DNA of 64,000 nucleotides from Struthio camelus (lineage: Eukaryota > Chordata > Aves > Struthioniformes > Struthionidae): NCBI RefSeq assembly GCF_040807025.1, contig NC_090947.1, positions 10,974,001 to 11,038,000 on the forward strand, in the 5' to 3' direction. Both the position numbers and the translations under genes were made by a program. Below the pieces are notes generated by a model. It worked only from the letters and a program-made list of their open reading frames with translations. It was not told the DNA's origin and ran no database searches. Positions 46,080-58,600 of this stretch are shown piece by piece. How positions within the stretch are numbered: position 1 is the first letter of the stretch; each line of letters starts with the position of its first letter.

Positions 46080-46340
46080 CTGGCGGCTGCTTTCCGTCCC
46101 ATTTGCGGTTTGTGACTGAGCGAAACGCGGCTCGCGATCAGCAGAGGAGGCAGGGATGAAAAGAGGAGAGAGCTGAGCGGCCGGAGCCGACTCGGGCTGC
46201 CACATCGAACACGATGAGAATTTTAGACCCAGCGCTTTGAAACGCGTCGTGTTTCGATGACTGTTTCGAGGGCTCTAATGAATCGTGAATTTGTTGCAGC
46301 GGAGTGTGTTATCGTTTGTTCGCTCCACGCTAGTAATTGA
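46080..46340. promoter_or_regulatory. candidate conserved non-coding element
   Basis: Repeat-free sequence with many retained CpGs (gcgaaacgcggctcgcgatc, acatcgaacacgatgag, gaaacgcgtcgtgtttcgatg) in AT-rich surroundings. The short inverted motifs tcgaaac/gtttcga type occur twice. This points to constrained regulatory DNA, but conservation is untested. Confidence 0.35.
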
Positions 46341-47199
46341 TAAAACTCATACTATGGTACAGATAGAAAACATTAAATTTTTCCCCCCTCTCTCCCTTTC
46401 TTTCTTAGAAATACTGCTAAGGCCGTAACAGCAAATCTGTGCTCCTGTTTTATGAGGGTTGTATTCTTTAATGCTTTCCATTCCCTCAGCACACGCTGCA
46501 GGCTATGTGCAAAACGATAACTCTGCGGGACAGAAGTTTCTTCAAGTTTCACACTCTTCAAGGAAATATTTTCACATATTCTTCCAGTTTTATAAACTAA
46601 TGAAGACATTCTGGGGAAATTGAGCCACAGGCTTTTTTTTCTGTCACAACAACCCTTACAGTAATTTGGGGTAAAATAAAAATCAAGTCCGCTCCAAAAG
46701 GCCTGTATGTACTCAATTAAAAACTTAGACCAGCTTATAATAAATGCTGATGTTGTTGGCCCCCTTCCTAACCTCTCAGCTAAGCCCACAAGCCCGTGAA
46801 CCACTGGTATTTTTGAGGAAAGTTGGGAAATGGTGTTTAGTAATTTTAATTTAAAATAATATTTTGTTGTGTTTTTCTTGCATGAATCTGATAATGAAGC
46901 AATGCTGTGTTTAAAAGATGGGAATAAATTAGGTTAGACTAGATCCTCCTCTGTCCGGAGAAGGAAGATGAGGTACATTTAGCAGCCTATTGGGTAACAA
47001 GGTAAATATACTTAAAGCAGTCAGTAGTAGCTGAGGAGAGCGAAGCCGGGTGGTGTCTAACACAAGTTAGGGTCACTCTTTTTTTTTCTTTGTAAACATC
47101 CTTGTCTGCTGAGATTTTTTCCCGTCCCTGCTCTAGTTAAGTGAGGTGGCGTTTCAACTCTGCGACGGGGAGATCGCTTTCGCCACAGCCACAAATTGC

Positions 47200-47610
47200 T
47201 TTGCCCCGTGTGCTTTCCCCACAGGGGCGCCGAGCCGGGCCCGCCGGCGGCGGCCGCTTTCCTTTAACCTAGCGGAGGCAGCACTCATCCCCCCAGCGGC
47301 CTCCTGCTTATCGGGAAGCACGCTGCCGCTTTTAGGCTCCGTGACCCGCCTGGTGCTAGGTCCCACCGCGCGGTATTTATGATGGGTGGGCTGCTCGGGC
47401 CAGAGCAGAGCTCTTTTTGCTGGCCAGCCTGCCCTGGGTGCCTTGGTCGTAGCAGTGCCCCCGTCCAGGTTTCGCCGGCGGAGGGAAAGGGAGTGGGCGA
47501 GCGCGTGCGGAGAGGGAGCGCGCGGGCCGGGCGGTCCCGCTCGGGCTCGTGGGGTTAGGCAGTGCTGCTCGCTCCCCTGCAGCCGCAGTTGAGCCTAACC
47601 GAGTAAGGGG
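47200..47610. promoter_or_regulatory. SATB2: intragenic CpG island with possible internal promoter
   Basis: About 400 bases rich in CpG inside the SATB2 intron. A TATA-like TATTTAT lies at 47374-47380, and a + strand splice donor (CGA then GTAAGG) lies at 47603, about 200 bases downstream. Together these would define a first exon of about 47400-47602 for a shorter SATB2 transcript that skips the first two coding exons, or for a non-coding RNA. The island is seen. Its use as a promoter is inference. Confidence 0.4.
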
Positions 47611-48009
47611 AGAAAACTTAAAGGGCGTAAACGGAAAATGTGCTCTGTTCCAAGAGAAGAGGCCAAACGCTCTGAACCCCTCTCCTGTGTCTGTGGCTCT
47701 TTAGGAAATATCCTTCTGGCACTGGCAGCAAAGGTTCAGTTCAGTGTGTTCCTCGCTACTGAAAAAAAGAGCGTTTTGGAAGAGACCTGGCTTTAGCCCC
47801 CCCAGGCTTTACCAGAGTGTAAATGAACCTTCAGATCAGCGGCTGCGTTTGGTGTCTGCGTCTTTTCCCACCAGTTGAATTTTGCAAGGACGCTCTGCTC
47901 TCCTGCCTTGTTTGTCGTCAGAGGCCGGCTCGAGATTAAATGGCTAAATTCACAGGGTGGAAGAGGATGAGCAAAAGGCAGCGCCGTTAGCGACCTCCTT
48001 TTACCGTCC

Positions 48010-48072
48010 AGCCAGGTTACTAGGAACTCATTTGGCGAGTAACCGGCTTGGGTTCAAACCCCAGCTCTGGCT
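48010..48072 (+). repeat. tRNA-like relic, probably a SINE head
   Basis: A good Pol III B box (GGTTCAAACCC) at 48051-48061 sits in a T-arm-like hairpin (ttggg/cccag). The flanks agccagg and tctggct can pair as a 7-base-pair acceptor-like stem, with one G-U. The body is only 63 bases, and the middle folds as ggttact/agtaacc instead of D and anticodon arms, so it is not a functional tRNA. The phrase gggttcaaaccccagctctg is typical of MIR-like SINE heads. Confidence 0.35.
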
Positions 48073-48231
48073 GAGAGAAGCTGAGCGTGTGCGTCCGCCT
48101 GTGCGCTGAGCCGCATGGCAGGCCGGGGGGGTCTCTCTCCCCCTCCCCGCCGGTGCCGCGGTCGGGGAGGACCGCCCTTGTGCCCTGTCATTTCTGGGCC
48201 AGGGAATACCTTTGGTTTATCCAGGCAACTT

Positions 48232-48253
48232 AAAAAAAAAAAAAAAAAAAAAA
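48232..48253. repeat. poly-A run (22 A)
   Basis: A perfect A22 run about 160 bases downstream of the tRNA-like relic on the same strand. It could be a retroposon tail, but no target-site duplication is visible and the sequence between is GC-rich and unlike known SINE bodies. Confidence 0.9.
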
Positions 48254-50089
48254 GTGTTTATACAGGTGCAATTGAAAAAGAATACATCAAGTTGCATGAG
48301 ATGAGGTTAGGGCTTTTTCCACTCAGCATTTACAGGTGATGTTAACTTTCAACTTTATTTCAACAGAAAAACATATTTCATCTAGGATGAAGTAAATGTC
48401 AATTAAATAAAGCCACAGTAATTCTAGGATCCAGGGTCTATATTTTATTCCCTTTTTGCTCCCTGGTTCGGCACGTGCAGCATCTTCAGCTTCACCTGGC
48501 TGTTTCCCGTTAGCAATGAAGAGCTGCATTCAAACAAGCGGGCTAGGAAGCGAACGTGGGTGCCAGTCAGGATCCTCAGCTAAATTGCTTTCATGTTTTG
48601 TTTTTATAATATATTTGCTGCCTAGCCACATTTTGGCCTTTTTCCTTTCTCCAAAAAAAATCATTATGTGGGATAGCTAGTAGATAGTTCTTACTTTCAC
48701 AGTGACAAGTCCGTGCTAAAAATGTCCCTTGGCACAGGGATCGTTAACTGATGGCAATTTGTCTGCCTTTCTGAGTAGGTTTTTCAGTACAAGCCATACA
48801 ATCTATGAAATAGTCTGTTGGGGGGGGAGTGTTTATCTTGAGCTGAAACTGAGGATGGACCAAATGCTTGAGGAAAAAATATATCAAATAATGAGCTATA
48901 GATAATATTAAATCTTTTCAAGATCCTGGAAGGAGAGGTTTAGGCAGAACTGTACAGCACTCAGCAGGAGAAAATTGGCATTTTGTGAAATGCTACTACA
49001 GACTATATTTCAAACATCACTATTTATTTATCCATGTATATAGATAGCATCAATTACATACTTTTTAGTGTTCGTGTTGGATTTAAAAACTGCATATATT
49101 ACCAACATAAAACTTACTTTTTTCTGTGGCTTGAGCGTGGAGAACAAGCCCATTTTTCTCAAGGTAAAAGCTCTGTTTGTTTGCTCAAAAGAACGAGGAA
49201 TGGTATTTTGCTGGTAATAGTCACAAGCGTGTATTAGTATTATCACGATGCTTTCAGATAGAGCGCTGCACATGCTAATTCTTTTTTTTCCTGACATATC
49301 TGCTTAAACAGCATAGCAACACCGTGTATTTGCATTTTCTGATCACTAAAAATCCCCCCTAACATAAATGTGTATGTGAAATTGAGAACCTAATTAAAAG
49401 ATTAACAGCATGTACAGTACTTTACCCAAAAGGCATGTGTTAATTTGTTAAAACACTAAAGATTTTTATGCTGTCTTTTTTGACGCTATCAAAATATTTT
49501 CAGTGGAAGTGGTTGAACCTGGTCTCTTTATTATAAATTCTTCTGCAGAGTAAGATGACTTAATTTCATATCTAATTGCATGAGGAATTATAAATTATCT
49601 TTTCTAAGAGACCTATGACACTAAAATGCAGAATGAACAAATAAAACTGATTTGTTCTAGTACAAATGAAGATATATGGCAGTATTTTTATTACAGACAC
49701 CATTTGTTTGGGTTGAGTGTCTGAATATTTTACAATAAGATACAAACTGCTCTTTGTAGAGCAGTCATTCATGCAATGCCTCTTAAGGTATTTTACAACT
49801 AATTGCCAAGAAATGAAGAAATCCAAATCAACAAAAAACAGCCCCACCCATAAAATAAAACCCTATGCGGAATGGGATAAATCTGTTCAAAAGCAGATAT
49901 GTTTTACATGCCTTCATAGAGACAGTGAAATCTGCTGCTTGGATCAGACATGGAATTTTTATGTTGTTCTCTGAGGAAAGACCTGTTGGTTTCAGTGAGT
50001 GTTTCATCTTAGGAAAACCTGACTTGCTACATCAAAAACGGCAGTTTCCAGGTACCTGGACGATGCCACAGTCTAGTTTTGCGCACGTA

Positions 50090-50420
50090 GGTGAATCACT
50101 GAAAGCCGGGTGTATGTATAGCGGCGAAGCGTGGTCGCCGCACTGGCGGTAGGCATTTCCCTGGTGCCGAGGGAGGGCGAGCGCGGCCCCGGCCGCGTGA
50201 GCGCCGCGCACCCTGGGGCACCGCGAGGAGGATTCACTTCCCTCCGGGTGACTTCTGCGGAGTCTTGGACAAATCATACCAACTCTCTTGCTTTGCACGT
50301 CCCTTCCTCTAGAACGCGATCGGGGTACCGTCTCCTTCGGGAACGGTTGGGTCGGCCCGAGTGGGGAGCGGCGTGTGCCCTAGGAGCTGAGCGGTTCCCT
50401 TGCGGCAGAACTTGGTAGAA
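50090..50420. promoter_or_regulatory. CpG-dense patch in the SATB2 intron
   Basis: CpGs are dense at about 50120-50240 (gcggcgaagcgtggtcgccg, gagcgcggccccggccgcgtgagcgcc taken separately) and continue more sparsely to 50420. It is probably a small island or enhancer. The + strand frame across it shows no recognisable protein. Confidence 0.4.
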
Positions 50421-51181
50421 ACTGACGGTTGTTGAAGGTTTGTCTGTCGTAACTGCTCTCCGTGGAGTTTTATCCTGTAACGAAAGGTTAAAAATGGCTT
50501 CTAGTAAATGTGCAGTTCTGTCTTGAACTGTATGGGTGTTTGTGCCAAGGCTGTTAAAATGTTACGGAGCGTCGGCTTAATTGGGTTAGGTTAGTTCTGA
50601 TCAAATTCTTTAAATTTGACGTACATATGTTGTTCATAAGGAACGAGTCCGTTCTTTACTAACCTCACCAGGACTGAATTAATAAGTTATCAAAGGGATG
50701 AGTTTGGTATTGTATTATCAGAGATTTTATTTATCTAAAAGTACTTTTATTATGAAGTTTGCTGATCTAAAGCTGCTTCGCTTAAGCTGATTGTTATTCC
50801 CCGATACTAAAAGAACAGTGCCAAATTGTCTAAATCCCAATGTATGTGTGTGGTGGTGATTTTTTTAGAAAGGGGTCAAAAGGCCCCTAGTATTTGACTT
50901 CATAAAAGCAACTAGAAAAGAATAATTTTAACTAGAGTGCTTCTGTGGTTTATTTTGAGTGAAACGAGGAGAATTGCAGCATTTAAGGTGAAATGTGGAT
51001 TAAACTTTTAAAAAATGTTCATGCCTAATAGTCAAAAGTGCTTTAAATAACAAGGTTAAGGAATGTTTTTGTTACCATAAAACACCAGGTATTTCTAGCT
51101 CGCCTTTCTCTAGCTCTGTAGTAAAATTTCATTTTACAATGAATTCCTGTACTTCACAATTTTGAGTGTCTCTCTTTACAG

Positions 51182-51227
51182 GAAAGTGGGAGGGAAAGAT
51201 CAAAAAAGAAGAGATGCAGCCCAGAGA
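51182..51227 (+). other. exon-like interval, 46 bases
   Basis: The acceptor is a strong pyrimidine tract, tgtctctctttacag. The donor is AGAGA then GTAAGTG, a full consensus. The purine-rich interior (gggaaagatcaaaaaagaagag) resembles splicing enhancer sequence. Joined to SATB2 coding exon 2 in phase 1 it reads GKWEGKIKKEEMQPRE with no stop, but 46 bases would shift the downstream SATB2 frame. So it would be a frame-breaking cassette, an alternative 3' exon, or a pseudo-exon. Confidence 0.3.
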
Positions 51228-53897
51228 GTAAGTGTTTCTGAGCTGTTGGCAATAGTAATTTCATGTCTCTGGGAGGGCAGTTTGATTTTGGCGCTGTAGT
51301 GAACACCTGCACCACCTCACAGAGATATCTCAACTCCCCTGTCCCACTATCTTCCTTCCCCTTCTTGAAGCAAAGGGGGAATGAAGGCCCGGATACAGCT
51401 GTAGCAGTGAAGTAGCACAGTGATACCCTATGATCACAATATGGATTTTGTGGAAGGAGAGGCTGTTACAGAACAAAATTACCATCAAAACATCTTCATG
51501 GCTTCTTTTTATACGTGTCTGAATAACATCGGTTTTTGCATGTAAATTTGAGGGAGGTGGAGAAATCTTAGCTGCAGATAGAAAAAAAAACCCCACTGTC
51601 TTGATATTAAAAAAAGATCCAGAATTAGAAGGAGATAAATTTGTGTAGCCTTTGCACCATAATAATGTGGAAAGACCTGACACAAAGCCATAAGGCTTTT
51701 TTCACAGATTCAGTTGTCTGGAAATTGTGCAATGCTGTTTAAACGGAATGACTTTTAACAGATCTCAGTAAATGGAAAAAAAAATCATGTTTTCACCAAG
51801 GATTACATGATGGCAGTGCTAACTCCCATACAATTAATAGACAGTGTGTACTTTGTTTTCCTTTGAGTGCTTAGCATTTTGTCTAGATTATATCTGGCCA
51901 TGTATCCAGGAACTGGGTATGGATGCAACTGCTGTTAATTGAGCTGTATTCAGGACTGTTAAAATCACCGTGTGCTGTATGGCAAGATGTGTAGCTGAAT
52001 TTGCATTTGTAGCAATGTAACTGCAGCATACGTATCCTATACTAGATAGGCAGCGCCTAGTCTCTATGCTTTTAGGTATGAAACGTAATTGAGTTATGAC
52101 AAAATAACTTCTCTCTGCCTAGCATCTGTGTTTTACCAGACATGCAGTTATTTTCCCACGGCAACTTGTGAGGTGCACTTTGTAGCTTTACAGAAGGAAA
52201 CATGGAGTATGTTCTAATTTTGGCTTGCATCTTTGGCCCATTGAGTCAGGTCTTGTGTTGTAGCAACTTCTTTATAGAGGAAGGTTGGTCGTGGTTTCCC
52301 CTGATCTCACACACCTACTACATGCCTTCTTACATCCTGCTACTTGAATGCTTTAGTGTTTGGGAGGAAAAAGATGCCATCTGACATAAGGAGTGAAGAG
52401 TTTAAATTTGAAAGCAAAAACCCCATTATTTTAGTGGTTGTTGGAGAAAGTCTTTTATATAACGTGTTTTACAGAAACAGGGCTACGTTTGTACAGAAGG
52501 AGGTGCCAGAACTCTAACAGAAGTATAGTAGCTCATCTGATGGAGGGGACATGCTTCTGCATCCTATTCTGGAGCAAAATTAACCCTGTGTGGGAGTAGA
52601 ATACCTAGCATTGCTGATTTTTGCCATTTTCATGCTATCTTTCGCATAGTTCTGGGGCTCTGGATTGGTGGGGAGGGTGGGGCGGAGCTTGAGCTTTTCT
52701 TTAGAAATGTAATCATTAAAGATTTAAAATCTGAGGGGATTTCATAGGGAGCACAATCCCATCTTTGGTACAAAAACATGGAACAGGAAAAGAATCCAGA
52801 TATTTTAATTTCGTGAGAACAGAAAGAGAAGCTGATTGGTAACTTTGCGATATGGTATTACTATCTGAAACCTGCTGCTCTGCGAGTGTGCAAATGTGTG
52901 ATAGGGTGATTGTGTATGTGTCTGTGTTGGTTTTAAACATAACTGGGGCCTCCTGTGACCCACTGGTTAACTCTGAGCCTTTGGCGTTGAGTGCTGGGGT
53001 GGGGGAATGTGTAGAAATGGGGGAAAATGAGAGAATCTAGGTATCAGGAGCCAGTAGCAGGCTTAAATTAAGCAGAAACCTCAGCACATTATAAACTTGT
53101 AAGGCTATATATACACTATGGTATGTGGCTGGACCATAGACGTACTCAGCAAACCACTGAATATTATAGGACTATTCATATGTTTTCTAATTCTGCCCAG
53201 AAAAAAGAGGATTTCATTACTGAGTAATACCTTATCATCCTGTTCCTATGATTAGCAGTCGAGCAATTTGAACTTGCAAAAATAGCAGATTGGATATTTC
53301 CCTAAAAGTGTGTACGCTATTGCACGTCTTACTGATGCTCTGGCAGAAGATTGTAGGGGTTAACAGAAACTGGGGCTGACAGTCACTTCAGGGAGCGAAC
53401 GTAGTTTAGTGAAGGTTATGAAAAAGCGGTGCTTTTCTTTAAACGACCTGTGACAAGTTGATTCCTTGGGCAGCATGGAGATGGGAAAGGGAGAGAGAGG
53501 CCAAAGAGGAGGCTGCACGCCATGAGCGTATCTTTTTGAACCGGGAGGAGTCTAGGCCAACAATTTCATTTTGAGCTTTGCTTCTTTAGGAGAAAAGGTT
53601 AGGAACAGAAGTGAAAGCAAGTAATAGGACAGATAATGTCCTGAGCTCTTAAAACCTAAGGTGCATACCTCTGAGTCTACTATTCCCTGCAGTGGTGGAA
53701 ACTTAGAGGCAGTGGTGTGGTACTAGTGTACTAAGGTCAAAAAATATAGCTAAAAGGATTTGTCTGAGTGTGCAGCCTGACTAAAATGCAAAAATTGAAT
53801 AGGCAGGCAGTTGTGTGATGTGGAATCCAAAATCAGTGCTGTGTTTTAAGTTTCAGCAGTGTAAATAAAGTCAAACGCTTCTGAACTTGGTGGAGTT

Positions 53898-53930
53898 TTG
53901 GATTTCCACTGATGCAATTGAGGGCAGAGG
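53898..53930 (-). repeat. relic of an ancient sauropsid repeat
   Basis: ggatttccactgatgcaattgagggcag (read in two halves) resembles, as I remember it, the common motif ggatttacaccagtgtaactgagagcag of an old archosaur and turtle repeat. A similar piece in the opposite orientation lies at 55554-55590. Confidence 0.35.
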
Positions 53931-55190
53931 TTGAAACATGATTTTTATTTGTAGACATATCTCAAGCTACATTTCAAACTTGTTTTATGTGAAGAAGTAG
54001 ATAATCTATTGGGAGGCAAGTTGATTGCAGCATAGGTAGCGCAGCTGCAGATATATTTAACTATAGGCTCATTAACCACTGTTGCTTCTTTGCAGAGAGC
54101 TTGTTTGGGGTGTTCCATCCAGACTTTTTTTCAGCTATGTCCTAGTATGAAAAAGTAAACTCAGTGCAGGTATTTTGGAACGAGCTGCTCAGCTCCCTGA
54201 GGGGTAGGCCAAAGCTGTTTTACTGTGGAACACTTCCCCTTATAGAAAAGTTATCGATCCGCAGGATTTTTTTGTTTAACGATCTTCATAGTTCCTTAGT
54301 TGTTCTTTATGATGGACCCTACGAGGACGGGTTTAAGTTCTTGCTTGCTTATGTGAAAGCCTGAGATGCAGAGGCTGGGTCAAGAAGGTGGAAACTGCCA
54401 GTAGGAGCCTCCTACCTCTGCAGAGTCATGGAGAAAGATTACCTGTGTCCTCAGAGGACAGAAGGTGGCAGCTCATATATCAAAAGTGAGGAGGCGTATT
54501 TGTGTTAATATGTATCAGATTTGACCTAGTTTCAAGTACTTTTCTTAGGAGTGCAGGAAGGAGAAAGCTGGAGAGAGTAGGGAGCGTATGAAGCCTGAGG
54601 TGACGATTCTTATTGTAGGCTAATGGTGATGTTTTAGTTTTGTGAGTGTGTGTGTGCGCACGTATGTTTGATTGGATGTGAGAGGATGGCAAATTACATT
54701 CACTTTTTTGGCAAGGATTGAGAATTTGGTCTTTAGTTTGACTAACGTGTGTGCGTATGTAGGAAGGTTTTAGAAGAAGGGGAAAGTATTTGTTAATTGT
54801 TGGACTATTTGTGCCTGAAATATCATAAACACTTGCATGTAGTAGTGGGAATACAGTACCTTTTTGTTTCCAGAGAACTTGTTAGAAATATTAGTTGAAA
54901 TTAAGAGCCATATGCTTTCACAGAGAAGCCCCCTGTTTGAGGTTATCGTGTAGAAGTAGGCTTGCCTGTGTAATAAATGTCCAGGAATCAAGATGGTGGC
55001 TGCTTTGCTTTGGAACTTAAGGTAAAGAGTTTTGTTTTTTAAAGTGTAAAGGTGGTTAGTACTTGTCTGTAGACTTTTAAATAGTGCATAAATGCACACA
55101 ATTTTTCTTTGATTCATTTTTTCTTTCATTTATTAACAAGGTGATTATGTAGGAAAATTCATCAGAGGCTTTAGAAATTGTGGAGGTTTC

Positions 55191-55209
55191 TGATGTCATA
55201 TGATGTCAT
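55191..55209. repeat. doubled TGATGTCAT motif
   Basis: TGATGTCATA TGATGTCAT is an exact 10-base-period duplication of a CRE/ATF-like half site, so the sites face the same side of the helix. It lies just upstream of a CpG-retaining unique stretch at 55200-55620. Confidence 0.6.
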
Positions 55210-55620
55210 CCTAGCAATGCGCTGCACTGTAAAACTTCAGAGCGACCACTGCTGTACCACCAGGGCGAATAATGGAGCATTCATTCGCTCCTACCAAATC
55301 CCAGCATAAAATATTCCACAGACTCTCTCAAACCAGAAACCGTGCATGTAAGAGCAGGCAGCGCGAAGCCGCGCTTTGGAGGGTGTAATCTGAGTACCTA
55401 GAAGAGGAGCGAGCGGTAGATACTTGAATTCCCAGAATTCGTTACGTTGAGGCTGCACAAAAGCTAGAGACTCCCTGAGGTAAAATCTCTTCAGGAGGAA
55501 GTGGCTGAAAAAATCTTGACCGTCTCTTGGGGAGCTTGTGAGAACGAGCACTAGGGGCCAAACTCTGCTCTCTTACACCATCCGAAATTGGGATTAGTGC
55601 CGAGGACGAGTGTTTTCCCT
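55200..55620. promoter_or_regulatory. candidate conserved non-coding element
   Basis: Mostly unique DNA with retained CpGs (agagcgaccac, gcgcgaagccgcgc, gttacgttgagg, ttgaccgtctc) in AT-rich intron. The end overlaps an old repeat relic at 55554-55590, which may have been co-opted or may simply abut the element. Confidence 0.3.
55554..55590 (+). repeat. relic of an ancient sauropsid repeat
   Basis: ggggccaaactctgctctc followed by ttacaccatc closely follows the remembered start ggccaaattctgctctcagttacacc of an old, widespread sauropsid repeat. The remainder has decayed. Confidence 0.4.
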
Positions 55621-58600
55621 GCTATGACTAGACTGGAGGGAGTAGAGCGCGGAGGGGTCTGAGCAACCAGTGACTCTACTCTAAACCACACATAAAATGA
55701 ATTTAGCAATCTTGGACTGTTGAACAATGATTCATTTTATAATATGACCACAAAATGTAGCTGAGTTGGTAATGATTGCTTCAAACGGCTCGAGAAACTG
55801 AATGAGCCAGAAGGAGCCGGGGTTGCCCTTAGCCCCACTAAGTGTCCGTGGTGGGCCGAAGGTCAAGGCTTCTCGGCAAAGCCCTTGCCAGGGGCAGCGA
55901 GGGCAGGCAGGGGAGAGCTCTGCCGCTCTAGGGACACACAAAGGTCTCATTCTTCAGTGGTAAACTTGCTTTAACAGCCATCGCTGTATACTAACTATAC
56001 AAAAAATAAAAGGAAGTGCCTGCTGCATCTTACTTGTTCAGGATGTTAACAGCTGTATGGCAAATACATCTATAGTAAAGGATGACGGGAGAGGAAGATG
56101 CAGGCAAACTTTTGCAGCCATTCTTTTATATCCGTAATTGCATCCAGATTTAGCAGCAGCGTCATTAGATTTTGCAGAGGAGCTTGGCAGCCGCTGAGGT
56201 GCAATTTCTTGGTGTTTCAATCCTGCACGGCGGAAAAGGTCCATCGCGCTCTGACCTGCTTTAAAACAAACTATACCAAACAGTGCCTGCCTGCTTAGAG
56301 AGACCCCCCCCCCCTTTTTATAGACACTGCCATTTGTTGCAAGGGTTGCTATGGCAAACTGGGGCAGAAAATCCTGTCTTGATGTTAAAGCGAAATACTT
56401 CAGAAATTATAAGGAGACAGATTTTGAGAATATAAAGTAATTAAATGTCAGTAATTGCATTATTGCACTATCTTGCCAGGGAAATAGCTATTCCTGAGAG
56501 AGCCCATTGCAGTGTTGGGCCTCAGAGCAGAGTATAATTCTCTGGAAGTGTTTTAGGTTTTCCAAATCTGTCTTTCTGCTTTTATTTAATTCTAACTAGC
56601 GTATTTAATTCTAAGTAGCGATAAACAGCAGCTTGGCCCTGCAAAAGTTGTCAGCATCCTGCACACCTTAGTTGTGAATGAACTAGGAAGACTGGATAAG
56701 TATTTACAGTTTAGGCTTAAATTGATGGAGGTAAATAACTGAAACCTAACGAAGCCGGCCCAAGTAGCTTCTTGATAACTTACCCAGCTAGGATCAGTGT
56801 CTTTTAACTGAGACAGGAAATGTTAGGTTTCTTCCAAACAGAAGTCCTACAGCTCTCTAACGTGCGTTTTGTTCATTGACTGCTGGAGGTGCAAAGTGTC
56901 AGGCAGGTAGGAGACTTCTGTAGTAAATTCCTTCACTTACAAGAAAAAGGAAAATCCAAAGCTGTTTTACATTGCTCGCCTTAATTCCTTCCCCTCTCCA
57001 TTTCCTGACTAAATACTTACACTGCTAACCTTGCTGCAGTTGCAGTCCTTCAAATCTCCAATAAAAGGGTGAAGAGTACACTTCAGAAACAGAACTGGAA
57101 AACTGGATGCTGCCTAGCATAATTTTAATCCAATTAGGGAAGCTGCTCAGAAATGTTTTTGGCTCTGAATGCTGAAAACAGGCAGTTCTGTATCCTTACA
57201 TCTATAGCGGTTATTCATTAGAGTATTTCCTTACGTTTTTAAGTGGGCCTGTGTTATGGCTTTTTGATGAAGTTTGGAGAGAAATGAAGATGAAAATACC
57301 TGCTTCGTACATCTGGAAGAGAAATTCAGATTTAATAGGAGAAAGAGATCAAATCACTACGTATGTGGATAAGTGAAAGATGGGGTTTATAAATATGTTA
57401 CTGTGGGCCATGAAGAGCCCTACTCAGTTGATCCAGTGAGTGAAGTCTGTGTTTTACGTGGGGCAGGCACTTGGTGCTCTCCAAGCATTTTGGGTCTGTG
57501 CTCGGTTGAGCTGCACAGTGGTGAAGCCAAGCTCTCGTTGCTTGAATGTGGGTGCAGATCAGCGCCTCTGCTTTGATTATGCCAGTATCATTGATCATAT
57601 GGACTATTCACCTGTTTTTTGCTTTTGCTTGCGTATGAAGAACTGGGCAGCAGGAGCATGGCTGTAACCCTGGCTCAGTAACTAGATCAAGGCTCAGGAA
57701 CTCTGAGTCTTCTTCTCAGTGTTGCCACTGCCTGTTTGTTTTCAACAAGTCATCTTTGGCTGGTGCTACTAGTGTAACTTCATGTAGTTGGCCATGCTGG
57801 TGAGTAAAAGCAAATACATGCTTCTGTCAAACTTGCTGAGTTCATTTCAGTGCACTGAGAGCGTCATTTTGTACCTCCTCAGATTTCTGAGTAGGCAGTT
57901 GACTGGCCGATGTATTCGGGGAATGTAACATGTACAAAGCTTTTGCATTATGGATTGCTCAGATATTTCTGGGAGAGGGACCAGCAACTTCCCAAATGGG
58001 AATTAAAAAAAAAAAAGGAAAAAGAAATGTAAAAATGTTTATAACTAGCTTAAGTCAGCATCCTCATCTGGAACTGGCCGAATCTAGTCCAAGATGCTTT
58101 TCATGCCACCGGCTTTGCCAGCTACCTTTTAGTAGCATTACCAAAGGCAAGGCATTTGCAGTGATTCAAGAGTTCAAGTCTGTTACAGAAAGAAAGGCAC
58201 TTCTTGAGGAATCTCATTAAAGGCCAAGCCAAGGTTTTTCTCATTTAATGTTTCTTACTTGAATCCACTGGTTTTCCTAGTATTTTGTTGTAGAATGGTT
58301 GTTTCTTCTTACGTTTATCATTACTTATTTGAAAGTTTTTTTCATTATGTTACCTCTGTTAAAACAGTCTCATGTTCAAGGCTAAAATTCAGGAATCTTG
58401 AGTACCTGGGTATTCTGATTGTCACTGGTGCAGAGATTAGGTTTAGATGGCTGAATGCATTGAAATGCAGCTTTGAGTCCACTTATCAGCTTTTCTTATC
58501 TTGATAGAAATGATGAAGAATCAAATAATTTTAAAATTATAAGAAAGTTTAATTGAGAGCTACAATTCTATAAATATCGCAGTCATTCCTTATGGGTAAA

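Noticed and set aside
46373..46804. 143-codon minus-strand frame in AT-rich intron
   Set aside because: Long for AT-rich DNA, but I recognise no family, no splice sites frame it, and it has no supporting context.
55250..55270. CTCF-like ccaccagggcg
   Set aside because: It is one or more bases short of the usual core and has no second supporting motif.
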